NCBI GenBank assembly: GCA_028680705.1
Contig: JAQUJY010000001.1
Coordinates: forward strand, 1 to 44,627
Direction: 5' to 3'
DNA: 44,627 nucleotides
From: Bacteroidales bacterium
Lineage (GTDB): Bacteria; Bacteroidota; Bacteroidia; Bacteroidales; Tenuifilaceae
The notes beneath the pieces were generated by a model. That model saw only the letters and a list, made by a program, of their open reading frames with translations. It did no database searches and was not told where the DNA came from. Below are positions 17,501 through 26,509 of this stretch, piece after piece; the first letter of the stretch is position 1, and every line of letters starts with the position of its first letter. A program made the position numbers and the translations under genes.

Positions 17501-20266
17501 GGCAAAGGCTGTTCCCAGATTAGCGGTTTGCCAACCATGCCCCGAGGCTGGAACGTATAAACAAAGGGTTGAGGCATCCAGCTGTCCCCCCTCCTGTAGG
17601 TAAACTTTAAGGTTATACTCATTCGTCTCGTCATCAAGAACGGTAACATCTCCAACCCCAATATCAAGGGTAATAATCTCATCGGTTATTGATACTGATG
17701 AGATTGGTACCTCACCCTCACCATTCCATAGCGATACGCCTTTTATCAATCTAGCTAACGGAAAATCAGTGGACAGTCCAAACGATTTAAAAACCATTCG
17801 GGTGATATAGGTAGGGAGTCCGTCGGTAGTACCCAAATCAGAAACGCCAAAACGATAAACCTCAATTGCCTGTTCGGGTAAAGTGGTGAGCGTACTGATC
17901 ACACCATCCTCTAATGTGACACTTGGTTGCACAAGTGTTGATGTAACATCGGAGCAGTATATTAATGAAGAAATAGCATCGTTTAAAGTAGATGAAGAGG
18001 CTAAAAGCGTGAAGGGTTCTGCTAAATTATACGATAAGCCAGTCCATGTTGCTTTTCCGTTAGATATTGTAGCTTCTGGGCTAGGAATAGTTAACGCTCC
18101 TCCACCGCTATTCTTCGATAGCGTAATAGTACCAACAGCATTCACATCGATACTACCCCCAGCATCAACTGCTGAAACCTCAACATCAAACTCATCACCC
18201 AACCCAACCCGCGATGGTACTGATGAAAACTTAAGCGTTGTGGCTGCCACATCAATAGGAAATGAATTGGAAAGGATTTGCTCTGCAAAGGACGGGGCGA
18301 AAGTAGAACCCTGTGGGTATGCTAAAAATCCATGATCGGTTTGGTCAACCATAAACCCTAGAATAGAACCATCGGACAGCCCGCTTGGTTTCAGATAAAC
18401 TGATAATGAAACTTCAACCGATTCGCCATCGGGAACCACAATAGCACCCAATGGTATGGGAATAGAGATAGATGCGGTTAGTATGTGCGGGCTACCCACT
18501 GAAATCACTTGATTATTAACCCTAACCACTACGCCGGCAATATGGGTACTAAACGATGCCATGTTGCTACCTGAGGGTCGCTTAATAAACAGCTGACGAA
18601 CAAAGGTTGGTTGTCCATCGTTTTGGCCATCATCAGAAATTTTAAATTTAAATACCTCTTTCGATAGCCCTGGGAGTATTACTGTTGATGAGAATAGTTC
18701 GGCTTCAGGTTGAGTACTGGGTGCAACTACAACTGTTGTTGGGTCATTTATCACCTCAATCTCGTTGCCATAAGCAGCTTGTAGGCCCAACGCAGAAGCC
18801 ATGAGCGAAAAGTTATCGGTGCCGGTATACGTAATATTCGACCATGCAATAACCCCATCAACAGCAGTGCTTACCAACGACCCCACTGGTAACAGGTTAC
18901 CCTCACCACTATTTAGAGCAAGGGTAACATTAGCTTCATTATAGGTTGTGGCCAGATTTCCGCTAATATCGGATGCATGAGCAACAATGCCAAAGGACTG
19001 GTTTAGCGACAACTGGGTAGGATAATCTATAAATGATAAGTGAGTAGGTATAATCTGTATGGTAAATACATTGGAGAGAACAATAGTGGGGAATTCATCA
19101 GCAAAAGCTGAACCCTGGAAATGCGATTCCCAGCCATGATTCTCATCATCAACCTGTAATTGCAGGGTTGCTCCATCCACAATACTTTCGGGCTTTAGGT
19201 AAACTGAAAGGGTAAACTCCTCAGAGTTTCCATCATCAACAACCATCTGCCCTTGATTTAGGTAAATCTCTATTGAACTACTAGTTACCGAAACACTCTC
19301 AGTGGGAATTTCGCCACCAACACCGCTAAGAATTACACCTCCAATGGTTTCGACTAATCCTGCAGCATTTGCTCCATCAACCCTGCTAAACTTTAGCTTA
19401 GTTACGTCGGTGGAGAGCCCATCGGAAGTAGCCTGATCGGTTACCGTAAAGCGAAAAACATCAACCGCATCGGAGTCGTTAGTAGCCAGTGAGCTAATTA
19501 TTCCTCCAGCAATTTGCGTACTTGGCTGGTTAACAACTGCATCGTAATCGTTGGTATTTATGGGTTGGTAGGTAAACTGCACATCATCGACAGTAAGTTT
19601 ACTCGCATTTAAAGATGAATACTTATAATACACACCAAAATGCCCTCCAAATGAATGAGTAACATCTACAACCGAACCCAAATTATCCATACCAGAATAA
19701 GAACCTGATGTTGATGCTTTTACGGTAAAGGTACCATCTGCTAAACGCTCAACCTCAACAGCGCCTACCGACGAAAGTGTAGAGCCTATCTGAGTTTCCC
19801 AGTTAATAGAGGTAGTTAAAATTGAAACAAAAGAACCATTGTCCACTCTGTAAAGCCGAAGCAAATCGTCAGAACCAGATAGGTTAACGCCAACTAAATA
19901 ACCATTTGGGCTTTCACTCGAAATCATACCGGTAGCATCTTTATTGGAAGTTAGGAAAACACCCCAATGATTTCCCGAAGTGGGATTAACCCTATGCCGT
20001 AGTTTAAAACGCCATGTAATATCACCCTCATTCCCGTTCCAAACAGGGAGTTCAACCGAAATTCTATCGGTTAATCCACTGCTACTTTGAGCATGATTAA
20101 GCGACTGGGCACCCTCAATTGCATTGGAGGTAGAGGTTTCCCACAATCCTTCGGCAGACTGTGTCCATGCGCTTAAATCGCCATCCTCAAAGTCGTAATT
20201 AATGGTTTGCGAAATCGCCAAAAAAGGCAATAGAATAAGAAGTAGAGCCAAAACATTATTTTTCAT
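14564..20266 (-). CDS. Giant secreted multidomain protein with two lamin-tail domains and gliding-type C-terminal domain
   Basis: The 1900-residue protein begins with a signal peptide (MKNNVLALLLILLPFLAISQ). Residues about 22-230 and 1045-1250 look like two related jelly-roll or concanavalin-like domains; both contain GYxVGVNLxGSxDLLxLxR. Between them are three tandem ~265-residue units (about 245-510, 510-780, 780-1035), each with VYLKP/VYLQEG and a HGW/HGF segment then an Ig-like part ending in GxG-type strands. Then come an Ig-like segment, a lamin-tail domain (about 1352-1505, starting SIVINEIMARP), another Ig-like segment, a second lamin-tail domain (about 1620-1780, starting DIVINEILFNP), and a C-terminal domain (about 1795-1900) with FSPDGDGFEDILLINYELPE and IFDSRGRKIKRI, resembling the gliding-motility/FlgD-like C-terminal domains tied to type IX secretion. 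Surface or extracellular location is inferred. Function is unknown. Confidence 0.85.
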   Translation of the reverse strand: MKNNVLALLLILLPFLAISQTINYDFEDGDLSAWTQSAEGLWETSTSNAIEGAQSLNHAQSSSGLTDRISVELPVWNGNEGDITWRFKLRHRVNPTSGNHWGVFLTSNKDATGMISSESPNGYLVGVNLSGSDDLLRLYRVDNGSFVSILTTSINWETQIGSTLSSVGAVEVERLADGTFTVKASTSGSYSGMDNLGSVVDVTHSFGGHFGVYYKYSSLNASKLTVDDVQFTYQPINTNDYDAVVNQPSTQIAGGIISSLATNDSDAVDVFRFTVTDQATSDGLSTDVTKLKFSRVDGANAAGLVETIGGVILSGVGGEIPTESVSVTSSSIEIYLNQGQMVVDDGNSEEFTLSVYLKPESIVDGATLQLQVDDENHGWESHFQGSAFADEFPTIVLSNVFTIQIIPTHLSFIDYPTQLSLNQSFGIVAHASDISGNLATTYNEANVTLALNSGEGNLLPVGSLVSTAVDGVIAWSNITYTGTDNFSLMASALGLQAAYGNEIEVINDPTTVVVAPSTQPEAELFSSTVILPGLSKEVFKFKISDDGQNDGQPTFVRQLFIKRPSGSNMASFSTHIAGVVVRVNNQVISVGSPHILTASISIPIPLGAIVVPDGESVEVSLSVYLKPSGLSDGSILGFMVDQTDHGFLAYPQGSTFAPSFAEQILSNSFPIDVAATTLKFSSVPSRVGLGDEFDVEVSAVDAGGSIDVNAVGTITLSKNSGGGALTIPSPEATISNGKATWTGLSYNLAEPFTLLASSSTLNDAISSLIYCSDVTSTLVQPSVTLEDGVISTLTTLPEQAIEVYRFGVSDLGTTDGLPTYITRMVFKSFGLSTDFPLARLIKGVSLWNGEGEVPISSVSITDEIITLDIGVGDVTVLDDETNEYNLKVYLQEGGQLDASTLCLYVPASGHGWQTANLGTAFAPTFGVGVVGPVFTVNVEATNIAFVGQTFMTTQSQPIMLDVAAVDKFGSIDKDAIGEVTLGLDYGPVNYSVSTQALTLINGVSTWDDIVLDAEGKYRFWVESEIGGLVRAYSEPIWSGGQLLCAIDEDFENGYPVTFPVTDHWYVSSVSPIDGSGSLKHALSGESGKSTLPIDLAIENLGDSPREWSFAMRNGAWDPTGDNAFWFVLASDSESISLGEYNGYAVGVNLLGSSDLLTLWRIDKNSGAQVLVKSNFDWNESETIAIRVTRTPNGEWSLWYKANTEDTHYQLAGRASDTSVSTSSTCGPVFKYTSTRAGEFWLDNLSVCAVQYPPIIQSANLLSRSSVSVTFSSAVNADDALTPSNYSIKDSSGKVYSILTSYAHDGNPFKFSLRTEELPADDLVLYAKGITSLSGNLVVNDSIQIGMGAIGNFGSIVINEIMARPSDVTDLPNVEYIELYNRTSSSISLVGWKIRGNTNIATITKGVIEPNGYVILSGTSGQTAMSQFGNAIGVSSFPSLLVGGMFLRVYDNSGNLISWVEYSDKWYGNDTKKAGGYSLERIDTDNLVEGAVNWIATNDPSGGTPGRVNSVQASNPDITPPRVVGVEVLDATHIAVAFSEVMDSLSITVPQGYMLSNGIGNPVWLSTAGPKYNRVELTLGSAMALGQIYDLCFTDDITDFSGNPIVESCRDIAIPQTPIAGDIVINEILFNPYSGGVDFVELFNNSDKPVNLKIMRIANRNKTTLALNENYAASDSAWLLMPGEYAVLTENPSLVSQFYYIENPNAMVWLSKLPSYPNDNGYVVLINEVGEIIDEFYYDNGMHNTLLSDAKGISLERLNPNLPSNEESSWQSAAQTAGFATPTAKNSQFTDAIKGDDSFSLSHQVFSPDGDGFEDILLINYELPESGYLASIVIFDSRGRKIKRIGSNMLLGTSGSIQWDGADDAGRRASMGAYVIFIEAFDLKGNVKRYKKTVVVATKLR

Positions 20267-20323
20267 ACCCTTTTTGTTAGATGAAAGTTTTACTTTTACA
20301 AAGAAATAAAAAAAAACAATACT

Positions 20324-21334
20324 ATGCGAATTGCGGTTGTTGGATGCACTGGACTAGTTGGCACCCAAATACTCAAGGTTATCGATGAATTTAACCTTAA
20401 AGTTAATGAAATAATTCCGATTGCATCAGAACGATCAGTCGGTAAGACTATATGCTTTAAAGGAAAAGACTACAACGTAGTTGGTCTACGTCAAGGGGTC
20501 GAGATGAAACCTGATGTGGCAATTTTTTCTGCGGGAGGAGAGTTATCAAAACAATGGGCACCAGAATTTACCAAAGTGGGATGTTTTGTTGTTGACAACT
20601 CTAGCGCCTGGCGAATGGACAATAGCAAAAGGCTTATTGTTCCCGAAATTAATGCACACCTATTAACCAAAGACGATAAAATTATTGCCAACCCAAACTG
20701 CTCAACCACACAATTGGTGGCTGTACTGGCACCTCTTCATAAGATCTATAGAGTTAAACGATTGGTTATATCTACGTACCAATCTGTAACCGGCACAGGA
20801 GTAAAGGCTGTGCAGCAAATGGAGAATGAGCGAAAAGGTGTCGTTGGTGAAATGGCATATCCGCATCCCATTGACCTAAACTGTATTCCCCATGGTGGTT
20901 CATTTGACGAGGATGGCTATACAACTGAGGAGACAAAACTGGTTAACGAGACCCGTAAAATTCTTGGCGATCAGTCAATAAATATTACGGCTACTGTAGT
21001 TCGGATTCCCGTTTATGGGGGCCATTCGGAGGCAGTTAACATTGAGTTTGTGAGTGATTTTAATCTTGATGAAGTAAGAAAAATACTCTCGGAGACACCC
21101 GGAATTATAGTACAGGACAATCCAACGGAAAACATCTATCCCATGCCACTACTTGCAGAAGGGGGAAACGATATTTTTGTGGGTCGTATTCGAAGAGACC
21201 TATCCCAGCCCAAGAGTCTTAACTTATGGATTGTAGCAGATAATCTACGGAAAGGCGCTGCCACCAATGCAGTGCAAATTGTTGAATATCTCTACAAAAA
21301 AGGATTTATTGGCAAAAAAACGAACAAAAGTTAG
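20324..21334 (+). CDS. asd: Aspartate-semialdehyde dehydrogenase
   Basis: The 336-residue protein makes L-aspartate-4-semialdehyde from aspartyl phosphate, the branch point to lysine/DAP, threonine and methionine. The NADP-binding motif VVGCTGLVGTQILKVI is at the N-terminus, and the catalytic cysteine is C126 in IIANPNCSTTQLV. The substrate-binding segment RIPVYGGHSEAVNIEF and the closing DNLRKGAATNAVQI are intact. Length is normal. It is divergent from the giant secreted protein and convergent with hflX; the stop TAG (21332-21334) overlaps the hflX stop on the other strand by three bases, both contained in TTAG. Confidence 0.96.
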   Translation: MRIAVVGCTGLVGTQILKVIDEFNLKVNEIIPIASERSVGKTICFKGKDYNVVGLRQGVEMKPDVAIFSAGGELSKQWAPEFTKVGCFVVDNSSAWRMDNSKRLIVPEINAHLLTKDDKIIANPNCSTTQLVAVLAPLHKIYRVKRLVISTYQSVTGTGVKAVQQMENERKGVVGEMAYPHPIDLNCIPHGGSFDEDGYTTEETKLVNETRKILGDQSINITATVVRIPVYGGHSEAVNIEFVSDFNLDEVRKILSETPGIIVQDNPTENIYPMPLLAEGGNDIFVGRIRRDLSQPKSLNLWIVADNLRKGAATNAVQIVEYLYKKGFIGKKTNKS

Positions 21335-22524
21335 TACAAAAAACTATCCTTTGGATACCTTACCGAATGGATATCGGAGATTAGGCTATAAAGTTTCTCC
21401 TTAAACTCCTCAATATTACTTTTGTGCTTTGCTGAGATGAATATACAAGGCGAATTACTTTTTGCCATCCAGGTTCGCTTTAAATCCTCTAGGCTAAAGT
21501 TCTCTTTTGTTTCAGGCATGGCATCAAACTCACTTTTTTCAATCCACTGGTAGGCATCTATCTTGTTAAATACAAGGAGTGTTGGCTTACTATCCACTCC
21601 AATCTCACGCATGGTTTGGTTTACCACAGAAATTTGGTCTTCAAATGAAGAATGCGAAATATCTACCACGTGTACCAACATGTCTGCCTCACGCACCTCA
21701 TCAAGCGTTGATTTGAACGACTCAACAAGTTGATGCGGAAGTTTGCGAATAAAACCTACAGTATCCGACAGCAAAAACGGAAGGTTCTCAATCACTACCT
21801 TTCGCACTGTTGTGTCTAAGGTTGCAAAAAGTTTATCCTCAGCAAACACATCCGATTTGCTAAGCATATTCATGATAGTTGATTTTCCCACATTGGTATA
21901 ACCCACCAAAGCAACCCTAACAAAACTACCCCTATTCTTACGCTGGGTAGACATTTGTCTATCAATTGTCTCTAATTCTTTTTTTAACTTTGATATCCTA
22001 TAGCGGATAACCCTACGGTCAGTTTCTATCTCTCTCTCACCTGGTCCGCGCATTCCTACTCCACCACGCTGGCGATCAAGGTGAGTCCACATTCGGGTTA
22101 ATCGGGGTAACAGGTACTCATACTGTGCAAGTTCAACCTGTGTTTTAGCGTAAGCAGTTTTTGCCCGTTGGGCAAATATATCAAGGATAAGGTTTGTACG
22201 ATCGATTATTCGTCTTTCAAACTCTCGCTCAAGGTTGCGCAGCTGAGAGGCTGATAACTCATCGTCAAAGATGACTAGATCTATATCATGCTCATCTACA
22301 TATTCTTTAATTTCGAGCACCTTTCCCGAACCAATAAACGATTTTGGATTAGGGGTAAGAAGTTTTTGAACGAAACGCCTAAGCACTTTTACTCCTGCGG
22401 TTTCGGCTAAAAAACTGAGTTCATCGAGGTGCTCGGTTGTAAGTTCATCGGGTTGTCCTTTGGTTTGGACACCAATCAGAACTGCCGACTCCTGCACCTT
22501 AGCTGTATCGATTGGATTAATCAT
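21331..22524 (-). CDS. hflX: HflX-type GTPase
   Basis: The 397-residue protein is HflX, a ribosome-associated GTPase that splits stalled or heat-damaged ribosomes. The N-terminal HflX domain contains FIGSGKVLEIKEYV and LVIFDDELSASQLRNLER, the middle segment is RGGVGMRGPGEREIETDRR, and the G domain has G1 VGYTNVGKST (about 206-215), the G3 region LSDTVGFIRKLPHQLVESF and G4 FNKID. Length is typical for Bacteroidota. The tonB terminator at 22548-22577 separates it from the gene upstream, so hflX probably has its own promoter in the 74-base gap. Confidence 0.95.
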   Translation of the reverse strand: MINPIDTAKVQESAVLIGVQTKGQPDELTTEHLDELSFLAETAGVKVLRRFVQKLLTPNPKSFIGSGKVLEIKEYVDEHDIDLVIFDDELSASQLRNLEREFERRIIDRTNLILDIFAQRAKTAYAKTQVELAQYEYLLPRLTRMWTHLDRQRGGVGMRGPGEREIETDRRVIRYRISKLKKELETIDRQMSTQRKNRGSFVRVALVGYTNVGKSTIMNMLSKSDVFAEDKLFATLDTTVRKVVIENLPFLLSDTVGFIRKLPHQLVESFKSTLDEVREADMLVHVVDISHSSFEDQISVVNQTMREIGVDSKPTLLVFNKIDAYQWIEKSEFDAMPETKENFSLEDLKRTWMAKSNSPCIFISAKHKSNIEEFKEKLYSLISDIHSVRYPKDSFLY

Positions 22525-22547
22525 AAATCAATTAAAGTATTTTGGAT

Positions 22548-22577
22548 AAAAAAACCCTGATCGCAATCAGGGTTTTA
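22548..22577 (-). terminator. Terminator after tonB (minus strand)
   Basis: On the minus strand AAAACCCTGAT pairs with ATCAGGGTTTT around a four-base loop and runs into a seven-base T stretch. The plus strand has only four T residues, so the minus direction (tonB) is favoured. Confidence 0.8.
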
Positions 22578-22598
22578 CTATAACATCTATTAAAATAT

Positions 22599-23285
22599 TT
22601 ACTGTAGTACAAAACTAATGGGGAAAGTAAAAGCAACCCTAACCGGTTTGCCACGCTGCGTACCTGGCGTCCATTTAGGGCTAGACTGAACAACCCTTAC
22701 AGCTTCTTTATCCAGGGAGGGGTCTACTCCACGTACCACGCGCACATTTGAAATATTGCCACTCGGCTCAACAACAAATGCAACAAACACCTTCCCTTGG
22801 ATACCGTTTTCTGCTGCAATTTCAGGGAATTTAAGATTATTGGCAATATACTCACGGAATTTATTGCTGTCACCACCTCCAAAACCTGGCATATTTTCAA
22901 CAATAACAAAAATCTCCTCTTCCTCAACCTCTTCCTCTTCGTCGCTAAACTCAATAATATTTACAGCAACATGCTCGTCAAACTCAGTGTCAAACAAATC
23001 AACATCATCATCCAATTCAACATCATCATCAACAATGTTAATTATATCAACCTGAACCTGCTGAACTGGCGGTGGTGGTGGTTTAACCTCTTCTTGCTGA
23101 GTAATTGGAATCATCTCTTCTTCCATCTCAACATCCTGCAATGTTGCCAACTCAGTTTTTATGCCACCTGATGAGGGCCACTCAAAAGCAACAAGTATAA
23201 CACTTAGTGCCACAATTAGTCCAAACTCAGTGAAGATTAATTTCTTCTTCTCCAGATCAACCTTAGGATTCTTTTTAAGTTCCAT
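22599..23285 (-). CDS. TonB-family energy-transducing protein with acidic periplasmic linker
   Basis: The 228-residue protein has one N-terminal membrane span (about residues 16-35), a short Pro tract (EVKPPPPPVQQVQV), and a strongly acidic linker of about 60 residues (for example VDDDVELDDDVDLFDTEF and SDEEEEVEEEEIF). The C-terminal TonB domain (about 140-228) contains FREYIANNLKFPEIAAENG and GKVFVAFVVEPSGNISNVRV and ends in PISFVLQ. TonB proteins link the proton-driven ExbB/ExbD motor to outer-membrane receptors. Acidic rather than Lys/Pro linkers are seen in other Bacteroidota TonB proteins. No exbB/exbD is nearby. Confidence 0.93.
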   Translation of the reverse strand: MELKKNPKVDLEKKKLIFTEFGLIVALSVILVAFEWPSSGGIKTELATLQDVEMEEEMIPITQQEEVKPPPPPVQQVQVDIINIVDDDVELDDDVDLFDTEFDEHVAVNIIEFSDEEEEVEEEEIFVIVENMPGFGGGDSNKFREYIANNLKFPEIAAENGIQGKVFVAFVVEPSGNISNVRVVRGVDPSLDKEAVRVVQSSPKWTPGTQRGKPVRVAFTFPISFVLQ

Positions 23286-23438
23286 ATCAAATATTTTTGA
23301 GACCTTAAAGATACAACTTATTTATAAGTTTTTAAAAAATAACCATGAAATTATGACGGCAAAGCAATAAAAAAAAACGCTACTAATCAAATATTTTTAC
23401 TATTCTATCTTGGTTTGCATTTTATAACCAACTATTTC

Positions 23439-23471
23439 TTTGGCGTATTGTGATTTTTTTATGTACTTTTG
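23439..23471 (+). promoter_or_regulatory. Promoter for the tRNA-Ala/tRNA-Gly genes
   Basis: TTTG (23439-23442) and TACTTTTG (23464-23471) are separated by 21 bases and match the Bacteroidota consensus. The tRNA-Ala gene begins about 90 bases downstream, implying a 5' leader of roughly 80 bases. The rest of the 275-base gap after tonB shows nothing else. Confidence 0.55.
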
Positions 23472-23560
23472 CCATGCTTTTTCAGAAAAGCGTTGTTGCG
23501 TCTAAGTTTTATTCCTTTCTAAAACGTATTGAAGTCGCAAAAATTGTTCTGATCTCTTAT

Positions 23561-23634
<74 letters not shown>

Positions 23635-23641
23635 CAAATCT

Positions 23642-23675
23642 AAAGATCAATCAAAAACATTTGATTGATCTTTTT
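23642..23675 (+). terminator. Hairpin terminator after tRNA-Ala
   Basis: AAAGATCAATCAAA (23642-23655) and TTTGATTGATCTTT (23660-23673) form a perfect 14-bp stem with loop AACA, running into a T stretch (to 23675). It starts eight bases after the tRNA, before tRNA-Gly. Confidence 0.75.
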
Positions 23676-23728
23676 GATTCAGAGAATAATCCGCCAGTTG
23701 GCATATTATTGGTTAAGTCTCAAAACCT

Positions 23729-23800
23729 GCGGGAGTAGCTCAGTGGTAGAGCATTAGCTTCCCAAGCTAAGGGTCGTGGGTTCGATCCCCATTTCCCGCT
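23729..23800 (+). tRNA. tRNA-Gly (anticodon CCC)
   Basis: The 72-base cloverleaf has acceptor GCGGGAG with TTCCCGC, anticodon arm TTAGC-TTCCCAA-GCTAA giving CCC, and T arm GTGGG-TTCGATC-CCCAT. Discriminator is T, which is unusual in general but seen in tRNA-Gly. CCA is not encoded. Confidence 0.95.
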
Positions 23801-23805
23801 CAGTA

Positions 23806-23839
23806 AAAATCAACTCATTTTAGGGTTGATTTTTTTTAT
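23806..23839 (+). terminator. Terminator after tRNA-Gly
   Basis: AAAATCAAC and GTTGATTTT pair around an 11-base loop and are followed by a T run through 23838, starting a few bases after the tRNA. Confidence 0.75.
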
Positions 23840-23916
23840 TACAAAAACAATGCAATGGTAATGTGTAATCGCTTTTGTATTAAAGTATAGCTTAAGAATA
23901 TTCCCATAAAATACTG

Positions 23917-23924
23917 TACCTTTG
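23917..23924 (+). promoter_or_regulatory. Possible clpX promoter (-7 box TACCTTTG)
   Basis: TACCTTTG matches TAnnTTTG exactly and lies 30 bases before the clpX ATG. A TTG -33 element at the expected distance is not evident. Confidence 0.45.
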
Positions 23925-23954
23925 CAACAGTATTATCAAAGAGAAACTTGAAGG

Positions 23955-25178
23955 ATGAAGAACAACGACAAATGCTCATTTTGCGGACGACAAAGGAAAG
24001 AGGCTAATCTGCTAATTGCTGGGGTTGATGCATATATTTGCGATCTGTGTACCGAGCAGGCAAACCTAATTGTGCGAGAGGAACTTAAAAAGAAGGGCAA
24101 TTTTAAGCTAAGCAAAAGCAAACTGTTAAAACCAATTGAGATAAAAAAATTTCTTGACCAATACGTAATTGGACAAGATGACGCAAAGAAGTACCTATCC
24201 GTATCAGTTTACAATCACTACAAGCGTTTACTTCAACCCACAACCGATGATGATGTAGAAATAGAGAAATCGAATATTCTACTTGTGGGCGAGACAGGTA
24301 CCGGAAAAACTCTTTTAGCCAGAACCATTGCACGCATGCTTCACGTACCATTTACTATTGTTGATGCCACAGTGCTTACCGAAGCAGGATATGTTGGCGA
24401 GGATGTTGAAAGCATTCTTACACGCCTACTCCAAGCTGCCGACTATAATGTTGAAGCTGCAGAAAAGGGAATTGTTTTTATTGATGAGATTGATAAAATT
24501 GCCCGCAAGGGCGATAACCCATCCATTACCCGCGACGTATCGGGAGAAGGCGTTCAGCAAGCAATGCTTAAACTACTTGAGGGATCAAAGGTAAACGTTC
24601 CACCACAAGGCGGAAGAAAACACCCCGATCAAAAAATGATTGAGGTGGACACCCGTAATATCCTATTTATCTGCGGAGGTGCATTTGAGGGAATACAAAA
24701 AAAGATAGCAAAGAGACTTAACACACAGGTTGTTGGCTACGGAGCAAGTAAGCAGCGAGAACAAGTTGATAAGGATAACTTATTACAGTATATTTCTCCT
24801 CAGGATTTGAGGACCTACGGATTAATCCCCGAAATAATTGGCCGACTACCAGTTATAACCTATCTGAACCCTCTTGAGAAAAGTGTTTTAAGGAGTATCT
24901 TAACCGAACCTAAAAATGCCATTATTAAGCAGTACAAAAAACTTTTTGACTACGATGGGGTTAAACTCGAAATTGAGGATAAAGTTCTTGACTATATCGT
25001 AGATAAAGCCATTGAGTTCAAACTTGGAGCACGTGGACTCCGATCGATCTGTGAGATAATAATGATTGATGCCATGTTCGAACTTCCATCTGGAGACGAA
25101 AAGGATATGTTTATTAACTTAGACTACGCTAAAAAGAAAATGGAAAAGGCCAATATAAAAAGGCTTAAAGCGGCTTAA
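23955..25178 (+). CDS. clpX: ATP-dependent Clp protease ATP-binding subunit ClpX
   Basis: The 407-residue protein is ClpX, the AAA+ unfoldase that delivers substrates to ClpP. The N-terminal zinc-binding domain has C7, C10, C29 and C32. The AAA+ module shows Walker [12 protein letters not shown], pore loop GYVGED, Walker [12 protein letters not shown] and sensor/pore segment [18 protein letters not shown]. The C-terminal [12 protein letters not shown] is also typical. clpP is not adjacent in this window. Its stop codon overlaps the stop of the convergent folA gene by two bases (both stops are contained in TTAA, 25175-25178). Confidence 0.98.
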   Translation: MKNNDKCSFCGRQRKEANLLIAGVDAYICDLCTEQANLIVREELKKKGNFKLSKSKLLKPIEIKKFLDQYVIGQDDAKKYLSVSVYNHYKRLLQPTTDDDVEIEKSNILLVGETGTGKTLLARTIARMLHVPFTIVDATVLTEAGYVGEDVESILTRLLQAADYNVEAAEKGIVFIDEIDKIARKGDNPSITRDVSGEGVQQAMLKLLEGSKVNVPPQGGRKHPDQKMIEVDTRNILFICGGAFEGIQKKIAKRLNTQVVGYGASKQREQVDKDNLLQYISPQDLRTYGLIPEIIGRLPVITYLNPLEKSVLRSILTEPKNAIIKQYKKLFDYDGVKLEIEDKVLDYIVDKAIEFKLGARGLRSICEIIMIDAMFELPSGDEKDMFINLDYAKKKMEKANIKRLKAA

Positions 25179-25663
25179 ACAATCCTTACTAAATCAACAT
25201 AAGTATATTCAAGCCCATCCTTTTCGGTGGGCTTTCCCTTTTCTGAGGAAACCACACGCCACTGTGAATAATCAATTGCAGGGAATAGCACATCGCCATC
25301 AAAAGCTTTATGCACTTTGGTTAGGTACAGTTTATTGGCCAAAGGCAAAGCCTGACGGTACAACTCCCCACCACCAACAATAAATATCTCGTTATCCGAC
25401 TTAGCCAGTTCAATGGCCTCGCTGAGTGAATGTGCCACTTTTGCCCCATCAATACTAAACTCCTTATTGTGGGTAACCACAATGCTTTGCCTACCTGGAA
25501 GTGGTCGACCAATTGAGTCCCACGTTTTTCGCCCCATTATCATATGGTGCCCCATGGTGAGTGATTTAAAGCGCTTTAAATCACTGGGAATATGCCATAT
25601 TAACTGGTTATTACTCCCAATTACATTGTTCTCTGCTATGGCAACTATTATCGAAATATTCAT
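25175..25663 (-). CDS. folA: Dihydrofolate reductase
   Basis: The 162-residue protein reduces dihydrofolate to tetrahydrofolate with [41 protein letters not shown] is the standard N-terminal fold segment (seen at residues 1-36), with the conserved [15 protein letters not shown] and [15 protein letters not shown] motifs. Length is typical of bacterial DHFR. It begins 27 bases after thyA on the same strand, the classic thyA-folA operon: thymidylate synthase converts methylene-THF to DHF, and this enzyme regenerates THF. It is convergent with clpX with overlapping stops. Confidence 0.97.
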   Translation of the reverse strand: MNISIIVAIAENNVIGSNNQLIWHIPSDLKRFKSLTMGHHMIMGRKTWDSIGRPLPGRQSIVVTHNKEFSIDGAKVAHSLSEAIELAKSDNEIFIVGGGELYRQALPLANKLYLTKVHKAFDGDVLFPAIDYSQWRVVSSEKGKPTEKDGLEYTYVDLVRIV

Positions 25664-25690
25664 TATTCTCTTTGTAAAGATGTTAAAATA

Positions 25691-26485
25691 CTAAACTGCT
25701 ACCTTGCCCTTTATATGGGGATGTGGATCGTACCCTTCAAGTGTAAAATCATCATACACAAAGTCGAAAATTGATTTTACCTCAGGGTTAATAACCATTT
25801 TGGGTAATTGTCGAGGCTCACGGGTAAGCTGCAACTTAACCTGCTCAATATGGTTTTTGTAGATGTGCACATCGCCAAAGGTGTGAACAAAATCGCCTGG
25901 TTGTAGCCCTGTAACCTGTGCCATCATTAAAGTGAGCAGAGCATATGATGCAATGTTAAACGGAACACCCAAAAACACATCGGCACTGCGTTGGAATAGT
26001 TGGCACGACAGTTTGCCGTTGGCAACATAAAACTGGTAAAGGATATGACAAGGAGGTAAGGCCATGCTGTCAATCTCTCCCACATTCCATGCACAGACCA
26101 AATGTCTACGCGAATCGGGATTATTCTTCAACGAGTTAACCACTTGGCTAATCTGATCTACCTTCCCCCCATCCGCTGTTGGCCAACTTCTCCATTGATG
26201 CCCATAAACTGGGCCTAAATTACCTTGCTCGTCTGCCCACTCATTCCATATACGCACACCATTATCGTTAAGATACTTGATATTTGTGTCGCCTTTAAGG
26301 AACCAGAGCAACTCGTAAATTATTGACTTGATATGAAGTTTTTTTGTTGTCAGCATGGGGAAGCCCTGGCTAAGGTCGAAACGCATCTGGTAACCAAAAA
26401 GGCTAATTGTACCAGTACCAGTCCTATCCCCCTTTTCGGCCCCATTATCAAGTATATTATCCAACAAATCAAGGTATTGCCTCAT
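25691..26485 (-). CDS. thyA: Thymidylate synthase
   Basis: The 264-residue protein is the classical ThyA, making dTMP from dUMP with 5,10-methylene-THF. It has [20 protein letters not shown] near the N-terminus and the catalytic cysteine C146 in [12 protein letters not shown], at the same residue number and total length as the E. coli enzyme. The dUMP-binding RRHLVCAWN and [20 protein letters not shown] segments are also present. It leads the thyA-folA pair, with a promoter-like sequence at 26510-26540. Confidence 0.98.
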   Translation of the reverse strand: MRQYLDLLDNILDNGAEKGDRTGTGTISLFGYQMRFDLSQGFPMLTTKKLHIKSIIYELLWFLKGDTNIKYLNDNGVRIWNEWADEQGNLGPVYGHQWRSWPTADGGKVDQISQVVNSLKNNPDSRRHLVCAWNVGEIDSMALPPCHILYQFYVANGKLSCQLFQRSADVFLGVPFNIASYALLTLMMAQVTGLQPGDFVHTFGDVHIYKNHIEQVKLQLTREPRQLPKMVINPEVKSIFDFVYDDFTLEGYDPHPHIKGKVAV

Positions 26486-26509
26486 AATGCATTATGGTTT
26501 TGTCTGCTG

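Noticed and set aside
14659-18335. Several long plus-strand open frames opposite the giant secreted protein
   Set aside because: They are shadows: low-complexity, Ser/Pro-rich translations with no family features, lying wholly inside the 1900-codon gene.
22760-23090. Strongly acidic TonB linker as a novelty
   Set aside because: Acidic linkers occur in other Bacteroidota TonB proteins, and the rest of the protein is ordinary.
25211-25234. AAGCCCA/TGGGCTT hairpin as a clpX terminator
   Set aside because: It lies inside the folA coding region and is not followed by a good T run, so it is not annotated as a terminator.
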